Assembly: GCA_030374735.1 (NCBI GenBank)
Contig: JASCIV010000170.1
Location: 1-35,106, forward strand
Reading direction: 5' to 3'
DNA from: Gracilaria caudata
Lineage: Eukaryota > Rhodophyta > Florideophyceae > Gracilariales > Gracilariaceae
DNA: 35,106 bases
Shown: in pieces, positions 10,421 through 19,801 of the stretch
Layout: each line of letters opens with the position of its first letter
How positions within the stretch are numbered: the stretch's first letter is position 1
Translations under genes and position numbers: made by a program
Notes under the pieces: model-generated
The model's database searches: none
The model's input: the letters and a program-made list of their open reading frames with translations, nothing else
Told to the model about the DNA's origin: nothing

Positions 10421-10810
10421 ATGAACGCGCACACCGCTTTTGCTTCCTCCTTCACCCCAGCTCTCACCACCACCACAAACTCCTTCATCTCTCCCGTTAC
10501 CATCCGCGCCCCGAAATCACTCATCGCCGCCCCCCGCATGATCCTGCGGACCAAGGAAAAGCAGACGGTAGTGCAGTCACCGTACCGGACTCTGGAGGCC
10601 AACCGCGCCGCAAAGCTCAACAGCGCGTACAGCGGGCCCCAGGGTTTCACACCGTACGCCGAGAAGGTCAACGGTCGATTGGCGCAGCTTGGCTTTGTGA
10701 TCGGTCTGTTGACAGAGATCATCACTGGAAAGGGCATCGACCAACAGATTCTGATCATGTTTTCGCCGCTCACGCACGTTGCCGCGGTTTTGGCAGGCAT
10801 TGCGCAATGA
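10421..10810 (+). CDS. one-helix high-light-inducible-type protein A, plastid-targeted
   Basis: 129 residues. The N-terminal 40 residues (MNAHTAFASSFTPAL ... then AAPRM) are rich in Ser, Thr and Ala with early Phe residues and no acidic residue, as in red-algal transit peptides. The mature part has the light-harvesting-superfamily chlorophyll-binding motif E-x-x-N-x-R at 81-86 (EKVNGR). It continues into one membrane helix (LAQLGFVIGLLTEIITG, 87-103), the hallmark of HLIP/one-helix proteins. These sit in thylakoid membranes, bind chlorophyll and carotenoid, and protect or help assemble photosystems under light stress. A hydrophobic tail (QQILIMFSPL) follows. It is about 75% identical to HLIP B at 13009. 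An AATAAA lies 60 bases after the stop. No intron. Confidence 0.88.
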   Translation: MNAHTAFASSFTPALTTTTNSFISPVTIRAPKSLIAAPRMILRTKEKQTVVQSPYRTLEANRAAKLNSAYSGPQGFTPYAEKVNGRLAQLGFVIGLLTEIITGKGIDQQILIMFSPLTHVAAVLAGIAQ

Positions 10811-10872
10811 TTTTGTTGGATACGCATGTAACTTAGATAGTTCTTTAGGTGTCGCACGGGTAGTATCCGTCA

Positions 10873-10878
10873 AATAAA
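10873..10878 (+). terminator. polyadenylation signal of HLIP gene A
   Basis: A canonical AATAAA 63 bases after the stop codon, followed by a T-rich tract (TCTTTTCTTG). Confidence 0.5.
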
Positions 10879-11222
10879 TCTTTTCTTGCGATGCAACTCC
10901 ACTTCAGCTCTGCCTCAGTCGTACGAGCCGTGTCTCCAAACACAGTCAGTGACGTGCAGTAAAAGTGCTGCCACGTGCAGGCCTGTACTTCATACTTCAT
11001 CATGAGCTCATTACTGAAAGAGGAATAAGACGTTAGTTTAATGAATGCTCTTGTGTACTCTTGTCTCTACGAAACCCCCACATTTTAGCTCTCCAACAGA
11101 AATAATCATCCCCCCGAGGGGTGCACCTTGAACGGAGGTGCCACACCTATGTCCAGCAATGATTTAAGCGGTAGGCATTCGCCACATCCCGTGGCTTGTC
11201 GAACGTATCCTTGAACAAACAT

Positions 11223-11831
11223 CTAAAACCTGACACAAGGGCGACAACACGAAAAAGGAGGTGGGTAAACAAGTTTTGAGAGCCCCGAGGCAAAAGAGCA
11301 CGCACTGCAGCAAGAACCAAATGGACGTCCCATGTAAAGAAAATCGTATCGGTTGGAAACAGTTCTTCTCGGAATGAAAGTGCAAACAGTTGGCACGGAG
11401 ACATTACCAACAGGAGTCCATGATATGTGTGGCACAAAGTTCGATTTCACGGATTCGAGTGCAACTTCTGCGCGGTATGTGACCTCAAAATGGGCAGTGG
11501 TGTTTACTACGATGAGCAAGACTGCGGTGCCGAGAGACGCATCGACAGATGGACAGGACATCAATTCCTCATCATCTGTGTAACACCCGGGCCAGGTACA
11601 GGTTACGAACTTGTGGCTCGGGATTGTGGAGATGTTGTAAGATTCATAAAAACGCTTATCAACTGAAGTTACAACGGATCTCAACGGGTCTTCTGGTATA
11701 CGTCGTTCTGAAGTTCGGATACTTGCCGGAGTTGGAAGAGAACCGGAGTGTTGGATGAATGATGGAACAGAATCAACTGCAAGTATGAGTAGCACGAAGA
11801 GAATTGAGGAACAGAATGAAAAGCGTTTCAT
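11223..11831 (-). CDS. secreted ten-cysteine protein (CC-x2-C family), copy 1
   Basis: 202 residues from ATG 11831, chosen over an upstream in-frame ATG at 11924 because a TATAAAAG box lies at 11948-11941 and the residues after 11831 form a clean signal peptide (MKRFSFCSSILFVLLILAVDS). The mature protein has C78-x4-C83-x9-C93, then a beta-like stretch (AVLLIVVN, EVTYRAEV) and C150. It ends with GRPFGSCCSACSF and PPFSCCRPC, two CC-x2-C knots. All ten mature cysteines are conserved in the copies at 14430 and 33651. One N-glycosylation sequon lies at NTT (110-112). Function unknown; extracellular or cell-wall location inferred. It lies convergent to HLIP gene A. No known family is recognised. 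Confidence 0.78.
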   Translation of the reverse strand: MKRFSFCSSILFVLLILAVDSVPSFIQHSGSLPTPASIRTSERRIPEDPLRSVVTSVDKRFYESYNISTIPSHKFVTCTWPGCYTDDEELMSCPSVDASLGTAVLLIVVNTTAHFEVTYRAEVALESVKSNFVPHISWTPVGNVSVPTVCTFIPRRTVSNRYDFLYMGRPFGSCCSACSFASGLSKLVYPPPFSCCRPCVRF

Positions 11832-11940
11832 GGTGAGATGGATGGCGGGAAATGGAGTTGCGGGATGTTTGCATCGAATATGATGCAGAAAGATGAGTGT
11901 CGGGGACAAAGTTGTTGTGCGCACCTTTCACTCGCTCCCG

Positions 11941-11948
11941 CTTTTATA
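11941..11948 (-). promoter_or_regulatory. TATA box of secreted gene copy 1
   Basis: TATAAAAG on the minus strand, 117 bases before the ATG at 11831. The spacing matches that of the other secreted genes here. Confidence 0.7.
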
Positions 11949-12170
11949 GAGCGCGCTCCCGAAGGATTCATGATGGAAAACAGAGAGTCTCACACGAACA
12001 CGCATGCTAACTCAACAATAGTTAGCACAAGAGTGCCAATATGGTGTCAACGTGAAGGATGCTGTCAGGGACATAGCCCTTGTGCTCACAAAGTGATATT
12101 CTTACTTTGCCAACTTGCTGTTCGCAGCTCATGCACACCGTTTCAGAGTACTCAAGAAACGGAATGGTGG

Positions 12171-12260
12171 GGAGGAGGGCACCTGAACTACAACAGGAGG
12201 TCACCCGTATCTTTGCCACTCGTTTACGTCCAACAAACGTACCGGGATGTCAAGTGTTGC
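12171..12260. repeat. diverged repeat shared with 22777-22867
   Basis: Starts GGAGGAGGGCACC and ends GTCAAGTGTTGC. The copy at 22.8 kb aligns along about 90 bases, with GGAGGAGGACACC and GACAAGTGTTGC at its ends. No frame is preserved between them. Both copies lie about 300 bases before a copy of the HLIP promoter module. Confidence 0.5.
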
Positions 12261-12479
12261 TCAGGGAAATGACATCCCCGTCAGCTCGCTCCTTTGCATG
12301 TGCAGTTTCGCAGCTGCTAGAGTACTTCTATTACAAGGGGAGCAGTAGACGTTTTAAGAGGCACCAACTTTGGTACTATAATAGTAGTTCAATTACGAAG
12401 GTACAAAGTTTGTACTACAAACGTTGCTGCGCCTTGTCATGGCGGAGAGCATCGGTTTACACTTCAACTGTAATGCGAG

Positions 12480-13008
12480 CACAAATCAAAACGCAATACA
12501 ATTCGCTGTAAAAAATCTCCCCCGCAAAAAAAACAAATCTGCGAGCGCGCACCCGCTGCCCCAGCCGCCCATCTGTGAACGACCGCCTCCAGCGACCCGC
12601 CGCCGCATGCGCGCGGCAACAAGGCTCCGATCCAATCACAAACCGCCGTGCACGCGCCGTTCGGGCGCCGCCAACCGGTGCAACGTTTTGTGGCTGCCTT
12701 CCACGAAAGCGCCACCAACGCGGCACGCGGTTGTGGCTGAGAACGACGTCGACGCGCGTCCGGTTAGATTGTTCACCATCCGCCTTCGGGTTTTCTGGTT
12801 TAGCTCTGCTTCATCTCCGCGACATGCAGATCTGTCCAGATTGTTCTTGCACGTGAGCACTCAAACACCTTCTTGCTCCGCGCTGCTATAAAAGCCGCCA
12901 AGTCGCCGCCCGCTCCCCACAGGAAGTCCGCTCGTCCCTGGCAGCCCAGCCCGCACTCACTGATCAACCATTCCGCCCTTGCCGTCTTCTTCGACGTCCC
13001 CGTTCACG
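12480..13008 (+). promoter_or_regulatory. promoter and 5' UTR of HLIP gene B
   Basis: Homologous to the HLIP A promoter: a GTAAAAAATCT start, a GC-rich module near 12540-12610 and GATTGTTCACCATCCGCCTT near 12769. A CACGTG box lies at 12850-12855 in the context TTCTTGCACGTGAGC, and a TATAAAAG box at 12887-12894, 122 bases before the ATG. The conserved spacing of CACGTG to TATA (32 bases, against 46 in gene A) and the shared flanking words suggest functional elements. A near-palindromic GTACAAA-g-TTTGTAC lies just upstream at about 12401-12415. Confidence 0.7.
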
Positions 13009-13404
13009 ATGAATCCGCAAACCGCCTTTGTGTCCTCCTTCACCCCTTCGCTTAACACCTCGACCAGCTCTTTCGTCTCCCCCGCCACCGCCCGCGCCCA
13101 CGCCGCGAAATCCTTCGTCGCGACTCCCCGCATGGCACTGCAGACCAAGGAAAAGCCCAAGGTCGTGCAATCGCCCTACCGATCTTTGGAGGCAAACCGC
13201 GCCGCCAAGTTGAACAGCGAATACAGAGGGCCGCAGGGTTTCACACCGTACGCCGAGAAAGTCAACGGTCGGCTGGCGCAGCTCGGTTTTGTCATCGGTC
13301 TTGTCACCGAAATCATCACTGGCAAGGGTATCAACGAGCAAATTCTCATCATGTTTTCGCCGCTTATCCATCTGGTTGAAAGTTTAGCAAGGATCGCTCA
13401 CTAA
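13009..13404 (+). CDS. one-helix high-light-inducible-type protein B, plastid-targeted
   Basis: 131 residues from ATG 13009. The Ser/Thr-rich presequence starts MNPQTAFVSSFTPSL and ends near ATPRM; a cleavage site around residues 40-42 is likely. The mature part carries SPYRSLEANRAAKL, then E83-x-x-N86-x-R88 (EKVNGR) and one helix (LAQLGFVIGLVTEIITG), the chlorophyll-binding module of the light-harvesting superfamily. Predicted role: a thylakoid photoprotective or photosystem-assembly protein, as known for HLIPs and one-helix proteins. Near-identity with HLIP A in the mature region and divergence in the transit peptide are what is expected of a functional duplicate. It is followed by a convergent secreted-protein gene, as is HLIP A. 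Confidence 0.88.
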   Translation: MNPQTAFVSSFTPSLNTSTSSFVSPATARAHAAKSFVATPRMALQTKEKPKVVQSPYRSLEANRAAKLNSEYRGPQGFTPYAEKVNGRLAQLGFVIGLVTEIITGKGINEQILIMFSPLIHLVESLARIAH

Positions 13405-14429
13405 CTTTCTGACAAACGGAATAACTTGATGCTGTGTATACTGAAGTCGACTTGCCCAGCCCTGAGGCATCGACTTGGAACACTCTGAATGCCTTGCTCT
13501 GAACATGTTCCCCTCTCCTTACGTTTCTGTCCGAACGTGCGCAAGGCCACAATACTTCCCAACTCAAGTAAACTGATTTACAACCATACTTGCTCTTTTC
13601 CGCAGAAGATCCTCTCCACGTGGCAGCGATCTTCTTGTCCCGATTGCTTCGTCCCATTGCACCACACATAACCCCTCCTCATCATCATTCGTGCAAAATG
13701 AAACAGCGTGGTTCATGTCACACTACGGCAATCTTTACTTGCCGTAACCTTCAATGAGACGGGCAAACGCCGAATATCTTCCATCTTTACACTCATCGCC
13801 AGCAGCATCTAGGAGAGATAAGTTTTGGTCCTGTGAACGGCCGCCAAGGCCGCATGCGTTGAGAGCTGTCAATTAGCCTCGCCATTGAACGGCCAACCGC
13901 AGCCCCACTCGCGCAACCGACCGGCTCATCGTCAGTTCGGGAGCTTGCGTGTATGAACAGCAGACGACCCCGAGCAACGCGTGTCAAAGCTAAGATGATA
14001 CGTACAGTTCACCGAAAACTCGTGTTCCCTACGCCTTGCACTCCGCGTCCGGGTGCGAGGAACGCCACACAAGCTCAGTGTTTCTGCCTCTCAACCTGCC
14101 CTCCACACCCTGCTCATCGAAGTCGGTGCTGCCAACGCTGCTCTTCAGCATTGGCCCAACTCGCGGCTCACCTGCACTAACTGCCACCACCACTTCATCA
14201 TCTGAGGCAGGGTCTTCCTCTCCCACATGCAGTTTTGCGGCCAGTGTGAGAACATCCAATGCGCCGTTAAACGCATTCTTTCCCTTCAGACCGGGCTTGA
14301 GTACGCATTGCCTTCATTTGTGCAGCGCGATCAGGCACACCAGCATGGGGATCAGGGCTCCAAAAAGAAACAGAGAGGGAGAAGTTGATGGCGACACCAA
14401 TTCTCTTCCAAGACTACATGCTTGTGGTA
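13405..14429. other. intergenic, with a partial HLIP-promoter copy
   Basis: The first few hundred bases are the probable 3' UTR of HLIP B; no AATAAA is seen. At about 13870-13950 the sequence resembles the HLIP A promoter at 9985-10060 (GCAACCGACCGGCTCATCGT against GCAACCGACCAGCTCATCAT). No gene starts behind this copy. Other frames here are GC-driven shadows. Confidence 0.4.
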
Positions 14430-15092
14430 TTACAGGTGACTGCAAGCCTTGCAGCATGACAAGCTGGGCGGGTTGCGGCGTCCAACACGGGAACATGGAC
14501 GGCAGCAAGATCCAAATGGTTGCCCAGTTTTCGATTCAACCTTTATGCAACTTATTTTTTGCCCAGAAGATTGCGTTGACACCCAGTTTATGTTTTGCAA
14601 CTCCCCTTCTTCCTCGAACATTTTCTCAACAGTTGCCATATATGACACGCTAAACGTCTTGCTTTCCTCTCCGAACAGTAACACGAGCGTTTGTTCGTCG
14701 CTTGGTAGCTCAATTCCACACGAGTAAATCGTATTATCTGCTGCACAGTTTTGAGCATTGCAGGTAATGATCGTGAAAACTTCATGTCCAACCGGCGACG
14801 GAGGTGTTGAGGATGCTGAGAAAAATTGTCCCACAGAACCCCCACTTGCACCAAATCCTGCAACCGTTCCTGGCGATCCATTATCATCAGCAATGCCTGT
14901 AGTAGGTTGAGGGGTTGGAAAAAGGGATGGTGCAAATGTGGAGCCTGACCCTATGGTACCCACAAAAGTGGCAGAACCAGCCATAGAGCCGGTACCGTTG
15001 AATGGCCTGAGTGAGGTTGAGATTGCATTAGCAGCCCATGTGGAGGGCCAGAGGGTGTTAAACGCCAGTAGAAACGAAGCAAGCACTCTCAT
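14430..15092 (-). CDS. secreted ten-cysteine protein (CC-x2-C family), copy 2
   Basis: 220 residues from ATG 15092, 128 bases below a TATTTAAAG box. Signal peptide: MRVLASFLLAFNTLWPSTWA. A Gly/Ser/Thr/Pro-rich linker (about 25-102) follows, a likely site for O-glycosylation. The core has C111-x4-C116-x8-C125, a beta-like stretch (VLLFGE, FSVSYMATVE), NINWVS and C182. It closes with PFGSCCRPC (196-200) and LSCCKAC (213-217). Cysteine order and spacing match copies 1 and 3. It lies convergent to HLIP B. A damaged duplicate with the same linker lies at 24378-24979. Extracellular function unknown; the Cys pairs suggest a small disulfide-bonded domain. Confidence 0.78.
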   Translation of the reverse strand: MRVLASFLLAFNTLWPSTWAANAISTSLRPFNGTGSMAGSATFVGTIGSGSTFAPSLFPTPQPTTGIADDNGSPGTVAGFGASGGSVGQFFSASSTPPSPVGHEVFTIITCNAQNCAADNTIYSCGIELPSDEQTLVLLFGEESKTFSVSYMATVEKMFEEEGELQNINWVSTQSSGQKISCIKVESKTGQPFGSCCRPCSRVGRRNPPSLSCCKACSHL

Positions 15093-15210
15093 TTTTGTTC
15101 TGGATACAACACGATAAGTAATGGCATGAACTTGACTTCTCGCGACAGAACGTTGGATACGGATGAGGCCCGGAAGATGGAGTAGTGCTAGCTATCCTTC
15201 ATGTAGCCGC

Positions 15211-15220
15211 TCTTTAAATA
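15211..15220 (-). promoter_or_regulatory. TATA-like box of secreted gene copy 2
   Basis: TATTTAAAGA on the minus strand, 128 bases before the ATG. In the duplicated copy the equivalent site near 25100 has changed to a poly-T-interrupted form and no longer reads as a TATA box. Confidence 0.6.
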
Positions 15221-15259
15221 GCACGGTTCGAGCGCTGGGATGTCAAGAGTCCTTCACAA

Positions 15260-15825
15260 GCGCGATATTATCGCCAACGTCAACATTGCATCTTTTGTAT
15301 CGATACATTTAGTATCGACAATTGTTTGTTTGTACTGCTTGTATACATGAGTTCCTTGGGGAAATGTAGCAGATGACCCAGATCAAGGGAGACTCCAACG
15401 CTGCTACCCTCACCCCCCTTTGCCTACATTGTTAGCTTTGACCAAATTAATAGCTTTTACAGGGCCTCTAGCAAATGGAGATGTCATCGACGGGAATAAT
15501 ATTGTTTCGAACAACAGGATGATGTGTTGTGTTGGCCCAGGCCGGCAACAATGGACAACAATGAAGGAGCACTGCGAGTGCTGAGTTCCACTTCTGATAT
15601 CTAACCTAACTAAAGCATCATGATGATGCTGCGGACCCAAGATGTATAGACAAGTCAAGACTGCCCTTAGCGCCCCCGTGGCACAGGGGCAACCCACGGT
15701 TACCTTGGTAGACGTTTACTTCTGGAGAGTTATGACTAGGGGTTCCCTGAATGCGGTGATTGCTCACTTCACAAAGTGGAGGAATAGTCAGTGACGTCTA
15801 AATATGGTTGCGAGGGATATCTCAG
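15260..15825. other. segment absent from the duplicated copy
   Basis: The homology between the 14.4-16.6 kb and 24.4-25.95 kb blocks is interrupted here. The 24-25 kb copy passes from the promoter to the next homologous stretch in about 60 bases, whereas this copy has about 560. It is either an insertion here or a deletion there. No terminal repeats or gene found. It contains a near-palindrome AGCATCATGATGATGCT near 15616. Confidence 0.4.
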
Positions 15826-15829
15826 CAAT

Positions 15830-16230
15830 GTTCCAACAGCTCCATCTCGATTCGCGTCCTCTCTGCGAGCAGAGCGACGTCACCGGAAAAGCATGAACAC
15901 TCGCCGAGCTGGGCACTGGGCCACGTGTGCCACGTCACGGTTGTAACCCTACAAAACCGTGCCACTTGTGACTTTCTTGCCACTCGTTCGTCAGCGGAGG
16001 GCGGTGACAACGTCGTGCTTCTCATCGCATTATGTTGAAGCGATGCGTTTCCGTCGAGTACCGCATCTCTTCTTGCTATAGAAAGAAGTCTCTCTGTACC
16101 TTTCCGGGTTGTTTTGCGCAACGTTTTTATTAAGTGAATGCTAATAAAACGCTCAATTTTATGTGAAAAAGCCAACGGAGTTGTGGTAACTCTACAGATA
16201 CAGGTATCGCTACAAATCAGGCTTGCTACA
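15830..16230. repeat. duplicated block shared with 25240-25620
   Basis: Shared words include CGGAAAAGCATGAACA, TGCCACTCGTTYGTCAGC, CGTTTCCGTCGAGTA and CAGATACAGGTATC, in the same order and orientation in both copies. A minus-strand frame in both encodes a related 28-residue stretch (SADERVARKSQ against SADKRVAEKSR), with no indel between them. It lacks a shared ATG, so coding status is doubtful. Confidence 0.65.
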
Positions 16231-16322
16231 AATACTCAAAAGTCGGCGGAATAATGGGTCGACGATGATGCTAGAGTTGCACGTGTTCCTTAAACTTATT
16301 AATTTATATTTGGAATGCACAG

Positions 16323-16545
16323 TACCACCAACATATAATTTAAAGGTGTTAAGTTGTTGAGTACTTTGATTGACATTGAAAAATTAAACTCCTGTTCCTT
16401 AAAACAAAACCAATCAAGTCAACTACGTTTTCAATACCACCAACATATAATTTAAAGGTGTTAAGTTGTTGAGTACTTTGATTGACATTGAAAAATTAAA
16501 CTCCTGTTGCTTCAACAAAACCAATCAAGTCAACTACGTTTTCAA
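16323..16545. repeat. tandem duplication of a 112-bp unit
   Basis: Unit 1 (16323-16434) and unit 2 (16435-16545) begin TACCACCAACATATAATTTA and are nearly identical, differing mainly at CTTAAAAC against CTTCAAC. Related but more diverged units lie at about 25680-25960 (TTGAGTACTTTGATTGA ... AACATTAGTTTAA), so the repeat belongs to the larger duplicated block. Confidence 0.9.
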
Positions 16546-16551
16546 TAAAAG
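16544..16551 (+). promoter_or_regulatory. TATA-like box before the 16.66 kb ORF
   Basis: AATAAAAG, 114 bases before the ATG at 16658. The distance equals that of the better-supported promoters in this window, but the motif is a poor TATA match. Confidence 0.3.
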
Positions 16552-16657
16552 TCAAACATTTTTTGAACATTAGTTTAACAAACCTTTTTTTGAGGCGGTC
16601 ACGAAAACCAATCATTAAGCTTCTACTTATTTCATCATCCTTAACAAAAGATTCAGA

Positions 16658-16894
16658 ATGACGCATACTAATGTAATATTATTATTATGCTTTGTCTTGG
16701 CCGCCTATCTTTCAGCTATGGGTTGTCTCTGCTATTGGCGTCGGCTTTTGCCGGGACAGTCTCCAGATCAATCGTGCACCCTCTTGACACACTGCGTTCG
16801 CGACTTCCAGCCACACACAACGCCAACGGTTCACTTGATCCCACACCGTCTCGGAGAAGATGAAGCCATGAAGGAGAAGGAAAGGAATCGTTAA
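16658..16894 (+). CDS. small possibly secreted protein
   Basis: 78 residues from a true ATG. Residues 1-20 form a hydrophobic segment (VILLLCFVLAAYLSA) fit for a signal peptide or anchor, followed by CLCYWRRLLPG, two more cysteines (SCTLLTHC) and a charged C-terminus (EAMKEKERNR). No known family. A TATA-like AATAAAAG lies at the usual distance upstream. It could also be a chance frame; no paralogue was seen in the duplicated block near 26 kb. Confidence 0.35.
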   Translation: MTHTNVILLLCFVLAAYLSAMGCLCYWRRLLPGQSPDQSCTLLTHCVRDFQPHTTPTVHLIPHRLGEDEAMKEKERNR

Positions 16895-19300
16895 ACCTTC
16901 GAATCTTCAGCACCGACATGAGTACAGCTCTCGGCACTTTGCAACTCTGAATCCCTCCCGCAGCCACTTAAAGCAGTCCCCTGATCATCGCAACTATCCC
17001 CTAGCCCGCTTTTCACTCTCGTCCCCCTTAAAGTCCCATGCAAGATCAACCGCTCATCCTATCGACGAAGCCACTGCCAGCATGAAAATCTGGATTGCCT
17101 GAAATTCTAAGTGATTATTGCAAAATCTCGCCTGAAGATCAATGATCGACACCACTAGACTGAGCACTAGAGCACCTTACGTACCTCTGGCCTCCGCCGA
17201 TCGCCAATGCAGACGTTCAGGTGTCTTCATAGTACAGCTGGCGTCCTGGCAGCAACTATCTGGGTCAGACTAGTTCTTCTACTTAAACATGGAGCGCAGC
17301 TCACCGCACCAAACTGGTTCGAATTAAGCCAGTGCAACTCTCTACATCGTAACAGTGATACACTTAGAATTCTCTTGTTATTGTCGTGCAAGCCCTTGAT
17401 GAAGGACTTCTGACTGCGATACGTCCTTGCGAAAGCCTGGTTTAACTCGCTTAGAAATCTTTGAGCTAACCATTTCAAGCGGCAAAATGATGGAGACTCT
17501 TGCAATATATTAACAAATAGAATTGACATTCTGATAATGATAGAACTGGTCTGATATAAGTACAAGTCCCACCAACTCGTGTTGAGCGAGCACAGAGAAG
17601 GATAGTCTGGCTCGGCTTAGAATAAATCTCTAATACTCCCACTGAATCGAATTCAATTATATGTGTCCTAGGTTCCTAGAAGACACTTTTATATTCAAAA
17701 TGCGTATATCGTGCCCTAAAGCGTGTCGCATAATTGACTTGGGCGATCTCATGAATATTTCAACCCTCTCCCCAAATGCTGCATAAATCCTCCAAACCGC
17801 TTCACGAAACCTGAATAAGTTTATTCATAAACCATCTGCAATCTTCCAAACCGCCTGGAGAAAAAGCCTTTCATTTTCTCCAAAGCCGACTTAGATCACA
17901 TTTCTCTCCGCGATCTCAACAAACTATGTTCCAACCTCCCTGAAGTTCTAGCGAATTGTTAAAAAGGATCGAAACGTTCCTGACTTTGTTTCTGCGACCA
18001 GAAACGGCTCATGCTTTCCTTTGTCAACCTCGCTCTTGATCTCGTTGAATGCTCTCAAGCATACCTTCGACAACATGAAGTTAAAACCAATTTCTCCTTC
18101 CTCCCGTTTTCTTTCGTGAGAGTTTTGGAAATCCATGCGGAAGGTTCACGCGAATCCAAACGTCCAACTGTTTTCATTTCTGCTTTGTTGTTTTCCTCAT
18201 TAGCAGGTGTTTCCAACCGTATACTCTTTGAAAAAAAAAAACTCAGGACTGAATCCGGGGCCCTTCTTTCGACCTTTCAAGCTTGTCAAAGAACGTGTAG
18301 AATCTCTTCAGAAGGATGAGAGGGCTGCACGTAGTGCAGGTTGTAAGCGATCTGGGACCGGAATGACGACATTCCTTTCAAAGCAAAATACCAAACTAAT
18401 TGTATATGCGGAGAAAACGTTGTGAGGAAGCGGTTAAGAATTGAAGAAATACGAAACGAAGGTCAGCAGAGAAGTACGATTTTCGCCCTAGACAGAGTTC
18501 AATCCTCTTAAACAGAGAACGACAGACCCTTTTGTAGATTCAGATTGAAACATGGCCAAGGGTTGAATGATCGACAAAAAGATGTAAGCCCTGTTGAGAG
18601 AGAAGGTATCTCCTTACTGAAATTATGTTCGAATTAGCAGTAGCTCTATATTCCTAACTTTTTCCTATAGCTTAAGCGTCTACAACTGTCTGCAGTCTAC
18701 CAGCATGGGTGACATAGTGGCTCGAAGCATGTCACTGTGTTACACAGATGCCTCTATGCGAGTTCTTCAAGGATTAAGCTCCCATTTCTTCTGAGTTTCA
18801 ACCAAGCCCTGAGCAACCTCTCCATTTCATCCAATTTATTTTCTTGTCCAAGAGTGATTTGTGAATGGGTTCAACACAAAGGAGCTCGACCCTTTCAAGC
18901 AGTCAAACATGAATCGCTTATGAAAGATTAATTCGGCACAAGGTAGGAATCATGATAGTAGTGTATGCAGACAATGGACCGATGACAACTTTCTCGGTCA
19001 GTACGGCATATCTGGAGAACAAAGGCCTCAAGTGCTGCATTGGCATAATGGTTAGTGGCCCAACCCCTTCTTTGTGCGCTACAAATAAATATACCAATTC
19101 AGATTGCTTTAAAATAGGATTGTCTTGAGCATGAGCCGTACAATAAGCCATTTCTCAGCTTGTTACAGTACTCTAATAGAGCTCCTCCATCTTCCTAACC
19201 TCACTACGTGGGGAGGAAAAAAAGATTAATCGCACTTTGGAACTTAAGGAGAAAGTTCATTTCGAAAGAGCTCGCTTTCGAGGATAGGATTTAACAGAAC
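16895..19300. other. gene-poor stretch, nothing convincing
   Basis: No frame with a recognisable domain. Minus-strand frames at 17227-17565 and 17948-18136 have protein-like composition but no partner exons or ATG support. A 77-codon ATG frame at 18918-19151 (minus) is likewise unassigned. An 11-base A run lies near 18231. Confidence 0.35.
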
Positions 19301-19305
19301 AAATG

Positions 19306-19750
19306 TCAGGATTGCAGAAGCCTAGTTCTCCCCACTGAGAGAGCGAGAGACGTATGGAAACTGCTTTGGGATAGACAGGGTGCCGGTAAAGCACCTAACA
19401 AATGCTCGCTTCGGTACGTGCGAGGCATTCCCGACGTGGACATTAAGTGCAGCCCAAACCGCTGTACTACGTGGAACACAACTGCAGCACACACAACAAC
19501 GATGCTTTTGCCTGCGAACGCAGCGTTCTCGAAAGCAGCCTCAACGAAAATCGTTGTACCAGCGCATTCAGCTGGAACATCAGCGGTGGGATTGGTCCAT
19601 TAGTCCCAAACTCCACAAGTATTGGGGAGCCCACAACAAACACTCGCGTAGCACTCACCACTTGAGAAGAGGGGTCATGGGTTTGTCCAATTGCTGCACC
19701 TGAGGCGTGTGAAAAAAGTACAAGAACGAAAAATAGAAAAATGAAAATAT
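19306..19750 (-). pseudogene. decayed secreted-protein-like copy
   Basis: A hydrophobic, signal-like stretch (FIFLFFVLVLFSHASGAAIG) is followed in a second frame by AGTTIFVEAAFENAAFAGKS, so at least one frame shift separates the parts. The second part is homologous to 21690-21860, where TTILVEDAFKNAVLQGKSMV is encoded on the same strand. There is no ATG for the first frame. Alternatively the first part is an intron of the gene ending at 19802, because a GTGAGT lies on its stop codon and a pyrimidine tract plus CTCAG lies just before GTGCAGC. Confidence 0.4.
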
Positions 19751-19801
19751 GAAAGCTTGCTCTTAGAGACCGTTTACTTCGAAGAACAACCAACCTTTCA
19801 C

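Noticed and set aside
11832..11924. Longer start for secreted gene copy 1
   Set aside because: It would put 31 residues before the signal peptide and leaves only about 20 bases to the TATA box.
14314..14508. Minus-strand frame with a hydrophobic C-terminus (FLFGALIPMLVCLIALHK)
   Set aside because: It is in a different frame from the secreted gene, whose own end matches its paralogues; likely a shadow.
17227..17680. Possible LTR-like ends and a 112-codon minus-strand frame
   Set aside because: TGGGAGTATTAG resembles some copia LTR starts, but no second LTR, primer-binding site or polymerase motif is visible.
18918..19151. 77-residue ATG frame on the minus strand
   Set aside because: No domain, no TATA box and no paralogue; chance frame cannot be excluded.
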